The notes under the pieces were generated by a model. That model was given only the letters and a program-made list of their open reading frames with translations. It was not told where the DNA came from and made no database searches. 64,000 nucleotides of DNA from positions 62,001 to 126,000 of the forward strand of contig CALBJX010000094.1 in the NCBI GenBank assembly GCA_937893015.1, in the 5' to 3' direction. Positions within the stretch are counted from its first letter, which is position 1. Each line of letters begins with the position of its first letter. The position numbers and the translations under genes are program-made. The stretch is from an uncultured Verrucomicrobiales bacterium (GTDB taxonomy: Bacteria; Verrucomicrobiota; Verrucomicrobiia; Verrucomicrobiales; Akkermansiaceae). Shown piece by piece: positions 50,425 through 62,100 of this stretch.

Positions 50425-51363
50425 TTATTTCAGGCGCAGAATCTGCACGGGGGCAGGGGTGCAGAGCAGGGGGCGTCGGTCGCCCTCCTCCCCGATGCGG
50501 AGGAAGTAACGGGTCTCTGTGTCTCTCGGCAGCGTAAGACGGGCAAAACGACGGACGTCGTCCTGCGTCGTCGGCAGGGTGTCGGCTGAGATACACTCGC
50601 CCGCCTCCGTTTCCACCCGCACGGGGATAGGGGCATCCGCGCGTTGCTCGCAGTCCACCATCAGTCGTTGCCCCGCAGCTGAGCTGCCGGAGCGGTCGTA
50701 CCACTCCTGCGCCAGTTGCGCATAGCGTGCGGAAACGTTGACGGCCGGAAGAAGGCGCTTCTCCAGCACATAGGCGGTGAGGTAAGGCTCGTCACCTGCG
50801 GGGGTGAGCGCCTGAATCCGCTGCGTCAGCTCCTGCGGGTCGAGCATGCCGATGTTCTCCATCACCCAAGGCGTGTTGAAATCGTGCTCGTTGTATTCAA
50901 TCATATGCCATTCGCCCTCGAACCACGCCTCCGCCCACGTGTGATTGCCGAGTACATGGTTCCACGTCAGCAGGCCGACCATGCGGGCGGGGATGCCGAC
51001 CGAGCGCAGGGCGCAGATGAGAAAGATGCTTTGCCCTGTGCAGGAAACCTTTTTCTCGGCGAGGGCTTCCAGAGCATTCATCGACGCTTTGCGCCGTTCC
51101 GTGGAGTAGTGCACGCCGGACACGGCGGGAAGCTGGGAGGCCAAGGACAGCACGGCCTCCCGCGCACTGCCGCAGTCGCGCACGATGTCCTCCGCCATGG
51201 GGGTGATGACGGGGCGCCAGTCACAGGGCGTTTCGTGCGCTACGATATCAGGCGTCACGGACTCCTGTACCAGCTCGGCGGGTGCTGCATCGCTCCACGG
51301 AAACGCCGCAGCGGGCAGCACGGCGGCGAACAGAGCGGAGAGACAGAGCAGGGGCGACCTCAT
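50425..51363 (-). CDS. Secreted transglutaminase-like protein
   Basis: From the ATG at 51363 (M-R-S-P-L-L-C-L-S-A-L-F-A-A-V-L) it has 312 residues and a signal peptide; two other ATGs lie just upstream. The catalytic-type triad motif is present: V-S-C-T-G-Q-S (Cys), N-H-T-W-A-E-A-W (His) and M-I-E-Y-N-E (acidic). In bacteria such domains act as cysteine peptidases, peptidoglycan-modifying enzymes or amidases in the periplasm. The C-terminal 100 residues look like a beta sandwich. Specific role unknown. Confidence 0.7.
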   Translation of the reverse strand: MRSPLLCLSALFAAVLPAAAFPWSDAAPAELVQESVTPDIVAHETPCDWRPVITPMAEDIVRDCGSAREAVLSLASQLPAVSGVHYSTERRKASMNALEALAEKKVSCTGQSIFLICALRSVGIPARMVGLLTWNHVLGNHTWAEAWFEGEWHMIEYNEHDFNTPWVMENIGMLDPQELTQRIQALTPAGDEPYLTAYVLEKRLLPAVNVSARYAQLAQEWYDRSGSSAAGQRLMVDCEQRADAPIPVRVETEAGECISADTLPTTQDDVRRFARLTLPRDTETRYFLRIGEEGDRRPLLCTPAPVQILRLK

Positions 51364-51469
51364 CATGGGGTACATCATACCACGCGCGGGAAATGGCGTC
51401 AAGCATCGGCAAAAAAGGGAGGTCGCGGCCGTCGGCGCCGTTTTCATGCATGTCGATTGCTTTTCTCTC

Positions 51470-51498
51470 TTGCAGCAGCGGTGAAAATATGCTATAAA
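51470..51498 (+). promoter_or_regulatory. Promoter of the phosphoesterase/LptF-G/HAD operon
   Basis: TTGCAG at 51470-51475, a 17-nt spacer ending TGC, TATAAA at 51493-51498; the ATG follows 11 nt later. Confidence 0.65.
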
Positions 51499-51509
51499 AA
51501 CGCGTTCTC

Positions 51510-52271
51510 ATGCCTCGTTTTGCCGTCATCAGCGATATTCATGCCAACCTGCACGCCCTGTGTACGGTGATGGAGGATGCCCTGCAGCAACAGGGATGCA
51601 CAGAGGTTGTCTGCCTCGGTGATGTGGTGGGCTATAACGCCTATCCCCGCGAATGTCTCGACTACATCCGTAGTCTCGCCTGCCCCGTGGTGAAGGGAAA
51701 TCACGATGCCGATGTCTCCGGCGGTGACCTGACGCGCATGAATCCCGTGGCCCGTCGTGCCATTGAGTGGACCCGCGAGCAGCTGGATGACGAGGCTTGC
51801 CTGTGGCTGAAACGCCTCTCATACCAACGCTTGGAACGTTCCCTTTTCACGATGGTGCACGCTTGTTTGGACCAACCGATGGCATGGAACTACATCATGA
51901 ATGCTAATGATGCCACGGCGAGCTTCCGCAAGCAGTTCAACGCGCTTTGCTTCCACGGGCACACCCATGTGCCGCGCATCTTTGTGTACGACGGCATGCG
52001 TGCTGCGGAGGACGCGGACGCCATGACGGAGCTCCGGGAGAAGGGGGAGGTCTCCCTTTCTTTGGCGGACGGCTACAAATATTTCATCAATGTCGGTTCC
52101 GTCGGTCAGCCCCGCGATGCCGACCCCCGTGCCTGCTACGTCGTCTATGATTCCGACGCTCGCATCGTGACTTTCCGCCGCTTGGTCTATGACGTCGCCT
52201 CCGCACAGGAGGCCGTCATCGCGGCGGGCTTGCCCGCTCCTTTGGCGGATCGCCTCGTGCGCGGTGTCTGA
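51510..52271 (+). CDS. Metallophosphoesterase (calcineurin-like)
   Basis: 253 residues. The five metal motifs are in order: S-D-I-H-A-N, L-G-D-V-V-G-Y, V-K-G-N-H-D, M-V-H-A, and F-H-G-H-T-H. The spacing fits the YfcE/MJ0936-like group of cytoplasmic phosphodiesterases; substrate unknown. First gene of a three-gene operon with an LptF/LptG permease 13 nt later. Confidence 0.85.
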   Translation: MPRFAVISDIHANLHALCTVMEDALQQQGCTEVVCLGDVVGYNAYPRECLDYIRSLACPVVKGNHDADVSGGDLTRMNPVARRAIEWTREQLDDEACLWLKRLSYQRLERSLFTMVHACLDQPMAWNYIMNANDATASFRKQFNALCFHGHTHVPRIFVYDGMRAAEDADAMTELREKGEVSLSLADGYKYFINVGSVGQPRDADPRACYVVYDSDARIVTFRRLVYDVASAQEAVIAAGLPAPLADRLVRGV

Positions 52272-52284
52272 TATGCTCTTTCCT

Positions 52285-53643
52285 ATGACCATTTTCCGCC
52301 AGTTTCTGCCCGCTTTCATCCTCCTGATTCTCGGGGGGCTGTTGGCGCTGTACCTTGTGCCCGCCGAGCTGGAGCAGATGCAGTGGGAGGTGCCGGGCAT
52401 GCCGTCCACCTATCCGCTGGAGCAGCAATGCCGCCCGATTTTCCTCGGCCTGCTGTGCTTCCTGCCTTTCATCGGCGCCATGATGTACGGGTGCATGGCG
52501 ACGATGGATCGATACATGGTGCGCAATTTCGTGAGCTACTTCCTGATGTGTACGCTCATCCTTCTGCTCATCTACATCCTCGCGGATTTCACGGAGAATA
52601 TGGAGCGCTTCCGTACCCGCTTCGATAACCCTATGGTGCAGGCGCTGAAGTTCTACGGCATGCAACTGCCCATGTTCCTGTACCAAATTTTGCCCTACAC
52701 ACTGCTGATGGGGGCCCTCTGGTGCCTCAGTAAGCTCTCCGGTACCTGCGAAATCACGGGTATGCTGCAATCGGGGCGTTCCCTGCTGCGTGTTTGCCGC
52801 CCGGTGTTCGCCGTGTCCGTGCTGGTGGCGGTAGCCTATGGTATTTTCGGTTTCCACTGGGCGCCGAACGGCTCGCTTTACCGCCAGTTGCTGCTGAAAG
52901 AGGCCCCCAAGGCAGGGGAGGAAAAGGCGCTCGTCTATCGCAGCGAAGCATCTTTCCGCATCTGGCGCATCGCCAAACCCGCTACTATCGCCAACCCCGG
53001 TGAGCCTATGCGGGAGGTGATTGTGGAGCAATTTGACCCCGAGAATCGCGGCAACCTCATCCGCCAATATATCGCGGATTCCGCCACATGGAATAAGGCT
53101 GATTCCACATGGACCCTGCACAACACCTATGTGCGCGAATTGGCAGATGCCTCCGTGCATCCCGTGGATGATACCTATGTCGGGGAACAGACCTACGACT
53201 TCAACGAAAAGCCATACCAGATTCTGACACCGGGGCAGGGCGGGCGCATTGATGCCATCGGCACCTCTGCGCTGTACGAATACATTGAGAGCGGTGCCGG
53301 CAACCAAGAGGATCGCGCCAAAATGCGCACGGAGTGGCATGTCCGCATTGCCCGCATTTTCTCTTGCATCGTTCTGGTTTTGCTCGCCGTGCCCAGTGCC
53401 ATCACCTTCCAACGCCGCGGCACCATGAAAGGTATCGGTATCGCCGTGCTGCTGGCGGCGCTGCTGCTCTTCTTCTATCGCGTGTTCCCCGCGCTCGGTG
53501 AGGCCAGGGTGATTCAGGCGTGGGTGAGTGCGTGGATTCCCAACGCCTGTTACCTTGTTATTTCTGTCTATCTTTTCCGCATGAACCTCGCGCACCGCTC
53601 CTTTGCGGAATGGCTGTGCGCTCGCTTGCACGGCAAACCCTGA
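52285..53643 (+). CDS. LptF/LptG (YjgP/YjgQ) family permease with N-terminal extension
   Basis: 452 residues from the ATG at 52285 (an ATG at 52273 is also possible). The canonical LptF/G start, M-D-R-Y-M-V-R-N-F-V-S-Y-F-L, begins only near residue 75. Two extra membrane helices come before it (about 7-26 and 50-70). Then three helices, a periplasmic beta-jellyroll (about 215-370), and three C-terminal helices. In E. coli LptF and LptG with LptB extract LPS from the inner membrane. Only one such gene is here; the partner and LptB lie elsewhere. The stop overlaps the HAD start. Confidence 0.8.
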   Translation: MTIFRQFLPAFILLILGGLLALYLVPAELEQMQWEVPGMPSTYPLEQQCRPIFLGLLCFLPFIGAMMYGCMATMDRYMVRNFVSYFLMCTLILLLIYILADFTENMERFRTRFDNPMVQALKFYGMQLPMFLYQILPYTLLMGALWCLSKLSGTCEITGMLQSGRSLLRVCRPVFAVSVLVAVAYGIFGFHWAPNGSLYRQLLLKEAPKAGEEKALVYRSEASFRIWRIAKPATIANPGEPMREVIVEQFDPENRGNLIRQYIADSATWNKADSTWTLHNTYVRELADASVHPVDDTYVGEQTYDFNEKPYQILTPGQGGRIDAIGTSALYEYIESGAGNQEDRAKMRTEWHVRIARIFSCIVLVLLAVPSAITFQRRGTMKGIGIAVLLAALLLFFYRVFPALGEARVIQAWVSAWIPNACYLVISVYLFRMNLAHRSFAEWLCARLHGKP

Positions 53644-54290
53644 TGAAACACCCCCGCGGCATCATTTTTGATTTCGATGGTGTCATGGTGGACACCGAAT
53701 GGGCGATTTATCAATCGTGGGTGCGCCTGTTTGCGGCGGAGAATCAACCATTGAGCGTGGAGACCTATGCCGTTTGCGTCGGCGCAGATTACGGCTTGTG
53801 GAATCCCGCAACTCATTTGGAAGGCCTGACGGGGAAACGCTACGACTGGGAGAGCCTCCACGCGCGTCGCAGGGAGGAGATACATGCACATCTCTCGCAA
53901 CATGGCTTGATGGCAGGAGTCCGCGAGCTGATGGACTATTGTCATGCGGAAGGAATCACCATGGCTGTGGCCTCTTCTTCAACCCGCCATTGGGTGGAGG
54001 GGTGGCTGCGCCGCCTGAACATCTACGATGAGTTCTGCGGTGTTTTTACCCGCACGGATGGTTACCCCGTGAAACCCGACCCCGCCCTCTTTCTCGCGGC
54101 GCAGAACTGCCTCGGGTTGGAGAAAGAGGCCTGCCTCATTATCGAGGACTCCGAGAATGGTACCATCGCCGCGGCAAACGCGGGCATCCCCTGTGCAGCC
54201 GTCCCCTGCCGCATGACGGAACACATGGATTTCTCCCGCGCCGTCAGCCGTTTTGCTTCCCTTTCCGAGCTGCTGGACTCTTTACACTAA
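53643..54290 (+). CDS. HAD-superfamily hydrolase (beta-phosphoglucomutase-like)
   Basis: 215 residues. HAD motifs: I-F-D-F-D-G-V-M-V-D-T-E near the N-terminus (nucleophile Asp), V-A-S-S-S (motif II), K-P-D-P-A-L-F (motif III Lys) and I-I-E-D-S-E-N-G (motif IV). The helical cap between motifs I and II is of the phosphoglucomutase/phosphatase type. Likely a sugar-phosphate phosphatase or mutase; substrate unknown. It starts in the TGATG overlap with the permease gene and is last in its operon. Confidence 0.85.
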   Translation: MKHPRGIIFDFDGVMVDTEWAIYQSWVRLFAAENQPLSVETYAVCVGADYGLWNPATHLEGLTGKRYDWESLHARRREEIHAHLSQHGLMAGVRELMDYCHAEGITMAVASSSTRHWVEGWLRRLNIYDEFCGVFTRTDGYPVKPDPALFLAAQNCLGLEKEACLIIEDSENGTIAAANAGIPCAAVPCRMTEHMDFSRAVSRFASLSELLDSLH

Positions 54291-54323
54291 AAAAACGGTC
54301 TGACCATCGGTCAGACCGTTTTT
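54291..54323. terminator. Bidirectional terminator after the HAD gene
   Basis: A5-CGGTCTGACC, loop ATC, GGTCAGACCG-T5, between converging HAD and argG genes. Confidence 0.9.
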
Positions 54324-54372
54324 CTTTGAATTCCGCACGGCAACGCCGCGCCATTATTCATCAAAATCGTAC

Positions 54373-55662
<1,290 letters not shown>

Positions 55663-55858
55663 TTCTGCAGAGAAGGCGGGCTGTTGAACCCGCATGCGCC
55701 AGAGTATACCCCCCTGTGCGGAATGATGAAAGAAAAAATTGTGACAAATAGCGGAAAAATGACGGATATCGTGGGAAGTGTTGAGGAAACGTCCCGTCTC
55801 GGGTGATGATGAGGGGAGGGGAAGATACTCACATTTTCGGTTGCTGCTACTTTATTTT

Positions 55859-55887
55859 TTGACAGAAAAAGGCAGGCTTGCTATATT
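55859..55887 (+). promoter_or_regulatory. Consensus sigma70 promoter of the caspase-like gene
   Basis: A perfect TTGACA at 55859-55864, a 17-nt spacer ending TGC, TATATT at 55882-55887, about 18 nt before the ATG. The best promoter match in the window. The rest of the 243-bp gap holds nothing else recognisable. Confidence 0.8.
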
Positions 55888-55905
55888 TGGAACGAATCAA
55901 CCATC

Positions 55906-58900
55906 ATGAAGAGATTATACGTTTGCGCCCTCCTCTTTATCTGTGCCGTGGCTCCGGCGGAGGACGACATAGTGTTGATGCCGACAGGGCAGAATGGGTT
56001 GGAAATTCCTTTGCCGACTTGGTATGTCAAGGAAACAGCGGACTTGCACCGGCAGCTCCGGCTGCGGCTCTCGCAGCAGGATTACACGGAAGTGCTCATG
56101 GGGGAATTAGGACAGCTGTGTGATAATCGGAAAATTGCTACGACCCCGGATTCTTATGCTCAGAAAAATCTTATCCGGCTGAAACAGGGCTTGCAGAACA
56201 TTCTTGAGGATCCGAAAAGAGAAGAGACCTTTGCCCGTGCTCATTTCTTGGAATCACACGCGCAGGGTGTCTGCCTGCGCGAGCACTTGCAAAACACCAT
56301 GAGTGAGCTCTTCGGGGCAGACGAACACTATATTCTCACGCGCTCTCGCGGTGTCAGCGGCGGAGAATCCGCCCTCATGCGCTTTTGGGATTCGCGAACG
56401 TATCGCTTGGTCTCCGCATGGACGGCGCCGAGCCTCATTCGCGAGTATGCTCCCGCACCGCAATCGGGCATTTATTATTTCGCCGCTGTATGGGGCGGCA
56501 CCGCCGGTGTGCCCCATTTTGCGTATGATTGGGCAGGAAATAGAGGTACGACGTATTTTGTCCGTCCCGCGGAGCAACAGCAGCAATCAATGCCCCGTTT
56601 AGTGGGAAATTTGAATATCCCGGAGGAGGTTTATCAAAATGGCTTGCTGACGAAAGCTTCCGGATGGGAGGGTGAACCGGATGGATTCTCTGTTTCTTCT
56701 GTAGGTCCGGATGAGTCTGTGCTGCGCACTGCGAATGTTGTGCGGAACCTTCATGAAGCAGAATGGGACGAAGATTTTAACCCGACACAGGAAATGATAT
56801 GGGAGATGTCGTTTAATGAGCACAGCCTGCATGCTGAGTTGCCCGGCGGGCGCCATTCCCTCGATTTCGATTTCCGCGATTTGCAATCCCGACCTTTGGT
56901 GGTGCCGACGCCCGTGTCACCGGATATTCTCCGTCCTGCCTTGGATAAAGTGGCTGTCGTTGTGTGGCATGGCCCGAATGCTGCAGAGGAACCGGTGCCG
57001 TGCACGGAAAGTGTGCTGACTTCCGCCGCCGCGGAGGGCTGGTTCGCTTTTGGGTGCCAAGCGGGTATAGAGAACCAAGAGGTCGGTTATATCGGGGTGG
57101 CGGATGCTCAGGGAACTGCCTATTTGCTGCCGCCTATCATGAAGCTGACAGCAGGGAAAAAAGGCCGCCTGGCTCCGCTTGCCGAGGAAGAAAGAGAATT
57201 GTTCCGCAGCAGCTTCACGGACGATTGCGGCATGGTGTTGAAAAAAGAGAAGGAATGGAGAAACTTTGCATGCAAGCTTCGGCTGTTGTCCCTGACGCGA
57301 GGTAAACGTTCCGGTTCGCTTGAGTTGGTGCTCACCGGACAGAATCAATCAGGTGTAGTCATCTGTGCTGTGCTGGATATTGATAGCGCGGCTCGGTCAT
57401 ATGAGGTACGTCATGTGTGGAAATGCAAGCATACATCGCTGATTCCCCTGTATCTTTCCTCTGTCTCATGGTTCCTGAAACCTTTGGACGAAACCTCGTA
57501 CAGCATTATTCCCATCCGCGGAGGACAGGAGCAGGAGCCCTTGGCTCGCCTGTTCCTGACGCGTTCCGGTGGTTATGCCGTGGTGTTGAATGACGGCCGT
57601 TATGCCGGTTCTCCCGGTTGTGAGAGCTTTTTGCAAATTTCTGCCGGGGAAAAAACTATCGGCATGGAGGCCTTGGCACCTTGGCGTAATCGCCCGGCTG
57701 AGGTTTTGCAGGCCATAGGTGGGGATAGCGATGCCGTGGCTGCCCTGCGGTCGACGACGGAGCGTTGGTTGAGCCGCCGGGGATTCGACCCGAATCATAT
57801 GCCTGCTGAACCGAAGCTTGAGGATTTTCCGAGTCTCGATGTCGCGTTACCTCCGCTGTTCAGTTCTGCCGAAACATTGAGCTTCCCTGTGACATTGCAG
57901 GCTGCAAGTCACCCCATCAATAAGCTGATAGTGCGGGTGGACGGCACCCTTATTCCTCAGCGAACCGCCCCTGCCGTCTCGCCCGGGCAACAGGAGAAAT
58001 TGATGGTAACCCTGCCTCTCATTCCCGGCGAAAACCGCATTGAACTCACCCCCGTCGACAGCGCAGGCATTGCCGGCGAAACATTCCGCTTCCGTCATAT
58101 TTGCCGTCTCCGTAAAAAATCCGAGCTCTACATCGTTGCGTTGGGCGTATCCGCCTATCGTAATGAAGATTTGCATTTGGAATATGCCGCCAAAGATGCT
58201 TGCGATGTTTGTGCGGCCCTGCAGCAGTATGGAGCCGGGCATCAACACACACTGTGTCTGACGGATGCTGAAGTGACGGGGAAGGATGTTCTCCCGAAGG
58301 TTAAGGACTTCCTTGCCGGGGCCAAAGAGAATGACCGCGTCGTCTTCTATGTTGCGGGACATGGGATGTTGGATGAGAAACTGGATTATTTCTTTGCACC
58401 TGTCGACTTCAACCCGGAACATATCGCCGATACGGGAATACCGATGGATGCCTTGACGAGTTGTCTCACCGAATGCAAGGCCCGCCGCCGCTTGCTGATG
58501 CTGGATACCTGCCACGCAGGCATTGTCGGGGAACGGGATGAGGAGCGTCTGGCCGCCCTCCATTCTTCCGCTCCGAGCAGCGTGCGTTTTTCTCGCTTCC
58601 GTGGCATGCGCCTCCGAAGGAACTATGACGGCTTGACAACACGCGGCGTGAAGCGTTATGTGGAAGAGATGTTTGCCCGCGGACGGAGTGTACCGGGGGT
58701 CAATATCATCGCCGCTGCGGCGGGGGCGGAAGCCGCTCTTGAATCGCCTCATTGGAAAAATGGTGCTTTTGCAGCCTGTTTGCTCGAGCTGCTCAACCGC
58801 AAATCACCTCTTCCTGTGCAGGACTTGGCCAATGCGTTGAAACGGAATGTATACACGCTGACAGATGGTATCCAGTCTCCCGAGTTGATAGCGGGTGAAA

Positions 58901-59022
58901 ACAGTGATACGATGTACCTCTGCACGGAAGACGCCGCGGAAGCGCAGGTGGATTCGCACCCGGAACGGGGTAAGAGTGGATTGAACGCTGAAGAAGAGGC
59001 TTGCCGACAGGGTGAGCGATAA
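55906..59022 (+). CDS. Secreted caspase-family (peptidase C14) protein
   Basis: 1038 residues. Signal peptide (M-K-R-L-Y-V-C-A-L-L-F-I-C-A-V-A). The first 630 residues are beta-rich with no firm family; a propeller is plausible. A linker (L-I-P-G-E-N-R-I-E-L-T-P-V-D) precedes the caspase-like domain (about 735-1010). There Y-V-A-G-H-G-M-L-D carries His819 and L-M-L-D-T-C-H-A-G carries Cys869, the catalytic dyad. This linker-plus-C14 order is known from WD40-caspase proteins. The coding DNA is visibly AT-richer than its neighbours, hinting at acquisition. It has a consensus promoter and stands alone. Confidence 0.8.
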   Translation: MKRLYVCALLFICAVAPAEDDIVLMPTGQNGLEIPLPTWYVKETADLHRQLRLRLSQQDYTEVLMGELGQLCDNRKIATTPDSYAQKNLIRLKQGLQNILEDPKREETFARAHFLESHAQGVCLREHLQNTMSELFGADEHYILTRSRGVSGGESALMRFWDSRTYRLVSAWTAPSLIREYAPAPQSGIYYFAAVWGGTAGVPHFAYDWAGNRGTTYFVRPAEQQQQSMPRLVGNLNIPEEVYQNGLLTKASGWEGEPDGFSVSSVGPDESVLRTANVVRNLHEAEWDEDFNPTQEMIWEMSFNEHSLHAELPGGRHSLDFDFRDLQSRPLVVPTPVSPDILRPALDKVAVVVWHGPNAAEEPVPCTESVLTSAAAEGWFAFGCQAGIENQEVGYIGVADAQGTAYLLPPIMKLTAGKKGRLAPLAEEERELFRSSFTDDCGMVLKKEKEWRNFACKLRLLSLTRGKRSGSLELVLTGQNQSGVVICAVLDIDSAARSYEVRHVWKCKHTSLIPLYLSSVSWFLKPLDETSYSIIPIRGGQEQEPLARLFLTRSGGYAVVLNDGRYAGSPGCESFLQISAGEKTIGMEALAPWRNRPAEVLQAIGGDSDAVAALRSTTERWLSRRGFDPNHMPAEPKLEDFPSLDVALPPLFSSAETLSFPVTLQAASHPINKLIVRVDGTLIPQRTAPAVSPGQQEKLMVTLPLIPGENRIELTPVDSAGIAGETFRFRHICRLRKKSELYIVALGVSAYRNEDLHLEYAAKDACDVCAALQQYGAGHQHTLCLTDAEVTGKDVLPKVKDFLAGAKENDRVVFYVAGHGMLDEKLDYFFAPVDFNPEHIADTGIPMDALTSCLTECKARRRLLMLDTCHAGIVGERDEERLAALHSSAPSSVRFSRFRGMRLRRNYDGLTTRGVKRYVEEMFARGRSVPGVNIIAAAAGAEAALESPHWKNGAFAACLLELLNRKSPLPVQDLANALKRNVYTLTDGIQSPELIAGENSDTMYLCTEDAAEAQVDSHPERGKSGLNAEEEACRQGER

Positions 59023-59057
59023 GGACCTCTCTCTTCCCGTGTGGATTCTTGCACGGA

Positions 59058-59095
59058 AAAACCGCGACAGATGAGATGAATGTCTGTCGCGGTTT
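59058..59095. terminator. Bidirectional hairpin between caspase-like gene and RND gene
   Basis: AAACCGCGACAGA/TCTGTCGCGGTTT, 13-bp stem with an 11-nt loop between converging genes. Confidence 0.8.
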
Positions 59096-59116
59096 CTTGT
59101 ATGGAGTGGTGTCTGA

Positions 59117-62100
59117 TTATTTGTTCAAGAAGAGCTTTTGTGCTGTCCGGTCGCGCATGCGGGCGAAGATGGAGTAGAGCGCGGGCACCAGCAGGATGCC
59201 GAAGCAGGTGGCCAGCAGCATGCCGCAGAAGGTGGTGATGCCGATTTCCTGACGGCTCGCCGCGCCCGAACCCGTGGCGACGACCATGGGGAACACGCCG
59301 AAGAGGAAGGAAATGGCCGTCATGAGCACGGCGCGGAAACGCATGCCCGCGCCGTTGAGGGCGGCGGTGCGGCAGTCCGTGCCCCGGCGCTCGTGGTCGT
59401 CCTTGCTGAATTCCACCATGAGAATGGCGTTCTTGGCGGCAAGGCCGATGAGCATCAGGATGCCGAGCTGCACATAGATGGAGAGCGTGAGCCCGAAGAG
59501 CTGCGCCCCCATGAGAGCCCCCAGCGTCGCCACGCTGACGGAGAGCATGACGGGGATGGGCGTTGTCCAGCTCTCATACTGCGCCACGAGGAAGAGGTAG
59601 GCGAAGAGCAGGGCGAGGGCGATAAGCCCGCCGATTTTGCCGTCGTTCTGGCGTTCCTGGTAGGAGAGGTCTTTCCAGCTGACGCCCCAGGTGCGGTTGC
59701 GGCCCGCGGCGCGTTCTTCGTTGTTGAGCTGCGTGATGGTGTCCTCGATATAGCTCATAATCTGGCCCGAGCCGACACCGGGCATGCCGATGACGGTGAT
59801 GTCTGCGCTCATGAGCTGGTTGAAGCGGTTGTAGCGCGCGGGACCCATGCGGTAGGAGAGGGAGCAGACGGCGGAGAGCGGCACCATCTCGCCCTTGTCG
59901 TTGCGCACCATCTGGTTCAGGATGTCGTCCGCCGTGCGGCGGTCGTGCGTGCTGCCCTGAATCATCACCTTGAAGTTGAAGCCGTTGAGCGTGAAGTCGT
60001 TGACGTAGGAGGATGCCATGACGCTCTGGAGCGTGCTGAAGATGGTGTTGACGGGGATGTGCAGCGACTGCGCCTTTTCGCGGTTGATTTCGAGGTGAAT
60101 CTGGGGATTGTCCGCGTCGTACTCGCTGCGCGCCATGACGACGAGCTGCGGCTTGGACATGAGGCGCACCTGCATCTCCTTCACCATGTTGCCGAGGTCC
60201 TGCGGGGTGGCATCACCCGTGACGGTGAGCACCATGGACACGCCGCCCGTGATGCCCAAGCCCATGATGGCGGGCGGGGTCACGGCCATGACGGAGGCCT
60301 CGGGGATGTCCGCACAGGCGGCGTTCACCTTCTGCTGGATGGCGGCGATTTGCAGGTCAGGCGTCTTGCGCTCCTTCCACGGCTTGAGCTGGATAATCAT
60401 CATGCCCGCGTTTTCGCCCGAGCCGCTGGAGAAGCTGTAGCCGCTCTGCGTGGTGGCCTGGGCGATACCGGGGATGTTTTTCACGCGCTCTTCAATCTGG
60501 CGCATCACCTTGTCTGTGCGCTGCTTGGCGGTGGCGGTGCCTTCCATGGTTACCATGACGAAGAGCGTGCCCTTATCCTCCGTGGGGATGAAAGAGGAGT
60601 TGATGTGGCGCGGCAGCAGGAGGTTGAGCAGGGGATTGGGCTTGGCCTGTGCCGCACCCGCACCGGGGTGCCCGCCCTTGGCCGCGCCGCCCGCCGGTGC
60701 ACCCGCAGCCGGTTTGCCGCCGCCCATCACGGCCATGAGCCACGAGGTGGGGAGCCCGTTGAAGTAGAGGTAGTTGCCGCCGAGCACGAGCCCCAGCACC
60801 AGCACCGTGAGCCACGCGTTGCGCACCAGCACGCCCGCGCCCTTCAGGTAGATGAAGCGGCAGCCCGCCAGCAGTTTGTTGAAGGGGTAGAAGATGATGT
60901 CGGCAAGGCGGCTCTTCTTCTCGCTCGCAGGGCGCAGGATGAGCGCGCAGAGGGCGGGGGAGAGCGTCAGGGCGTTGAAGGTGGAGATGCAGAGCGCCAC
61001 GCACATGGTGACGGAGAACTGCGTGTAGATGGTGCCGACCATGCCGCCGTAGAAGGCGATAGGCACATACACGGCGAGCGTCACCAGCGTGGTGGCGATG
61101 ACGGCACCCGTAATCTGCTGCATGCTCTTGATGGTGGCCTCCTTGGGGGAGAGTTTTTCCTCGTGGATGAGGCGCATCACATTCTCCACCACCACGATGG
61201 CGTCATCCACCAGCGAGCCGATGACGAGGATGAGGCCGAACATCGTCAGCACGTTGATGGTGTAGCCCAAGATGTACATGAGCATGAAGGCACCGAGCAG
61301 GGAGACGGGGATGGCGAGCGCGGGGATGAGCGTGGCGCGCCAATCCTGAAGGAAGACGTAGGTGACGAGCACCACCAGCAGCAGGGCGAGCACGAGGGTC
61401 GTCAGAATCTCCTCCATCGTGGCGGAGATGGCCTTCGTGGGGTCGTAACCGAAGCACCAGTCCACGCTCTCGGGGAAGTTGGCCTTCAGCTCGTTCATGC
61501 TTTTCTCCACGGCGGACACCGTGGCGAGGGCGTTCGCTTCGTTGTTGCGGAAGACAATCATGCCCACGGCGTTGCGGCCGTTCAGGCGGCTGTAGCCCGA
61601 TTCGCTCTCCGCGCCGAGGGTGATGGTGGCGATGTCGCGCAGATAGGTCACGTCGCCGTCCTCGCCGCGCTTCACAACGATGTTGCCGAACTCCTCCTCC
61701 GTCTTGAGTCGGCCGAGGGCGGTCACCTTGAAGGTGGCGTAGGACTGCACATCCTGCGAGCCGACGGAGCCCGCCGCCGCCTGCACGTTCTGCGAGCGGA
61801 TGGCGTTGGCAACATCATCGGGCGTGATGTTGAGTGCGCTCATGCGGGTGATGTTCATCCACACGCGCATGGCGTAGTTGCGCGGCGGGATGATATCGGC
61901 GCTGGACACGCCGTCCACTTGGGAGAGGCGGTCCTTCACGTTCATGCGCACCCAGTTGGAGAGCTCAAGGGTGCTCATCTTGTTCTCGTCGCAGGTGAAG
62001 CTCAGGAAGCAGAGCATATCGCCCGAACGCTTATGCACGTTGTAGCCCGTCTGCTTGATTTCGGAGGGCAGTTTGGGCTCCACGCGCTTGATGGCGTTGG

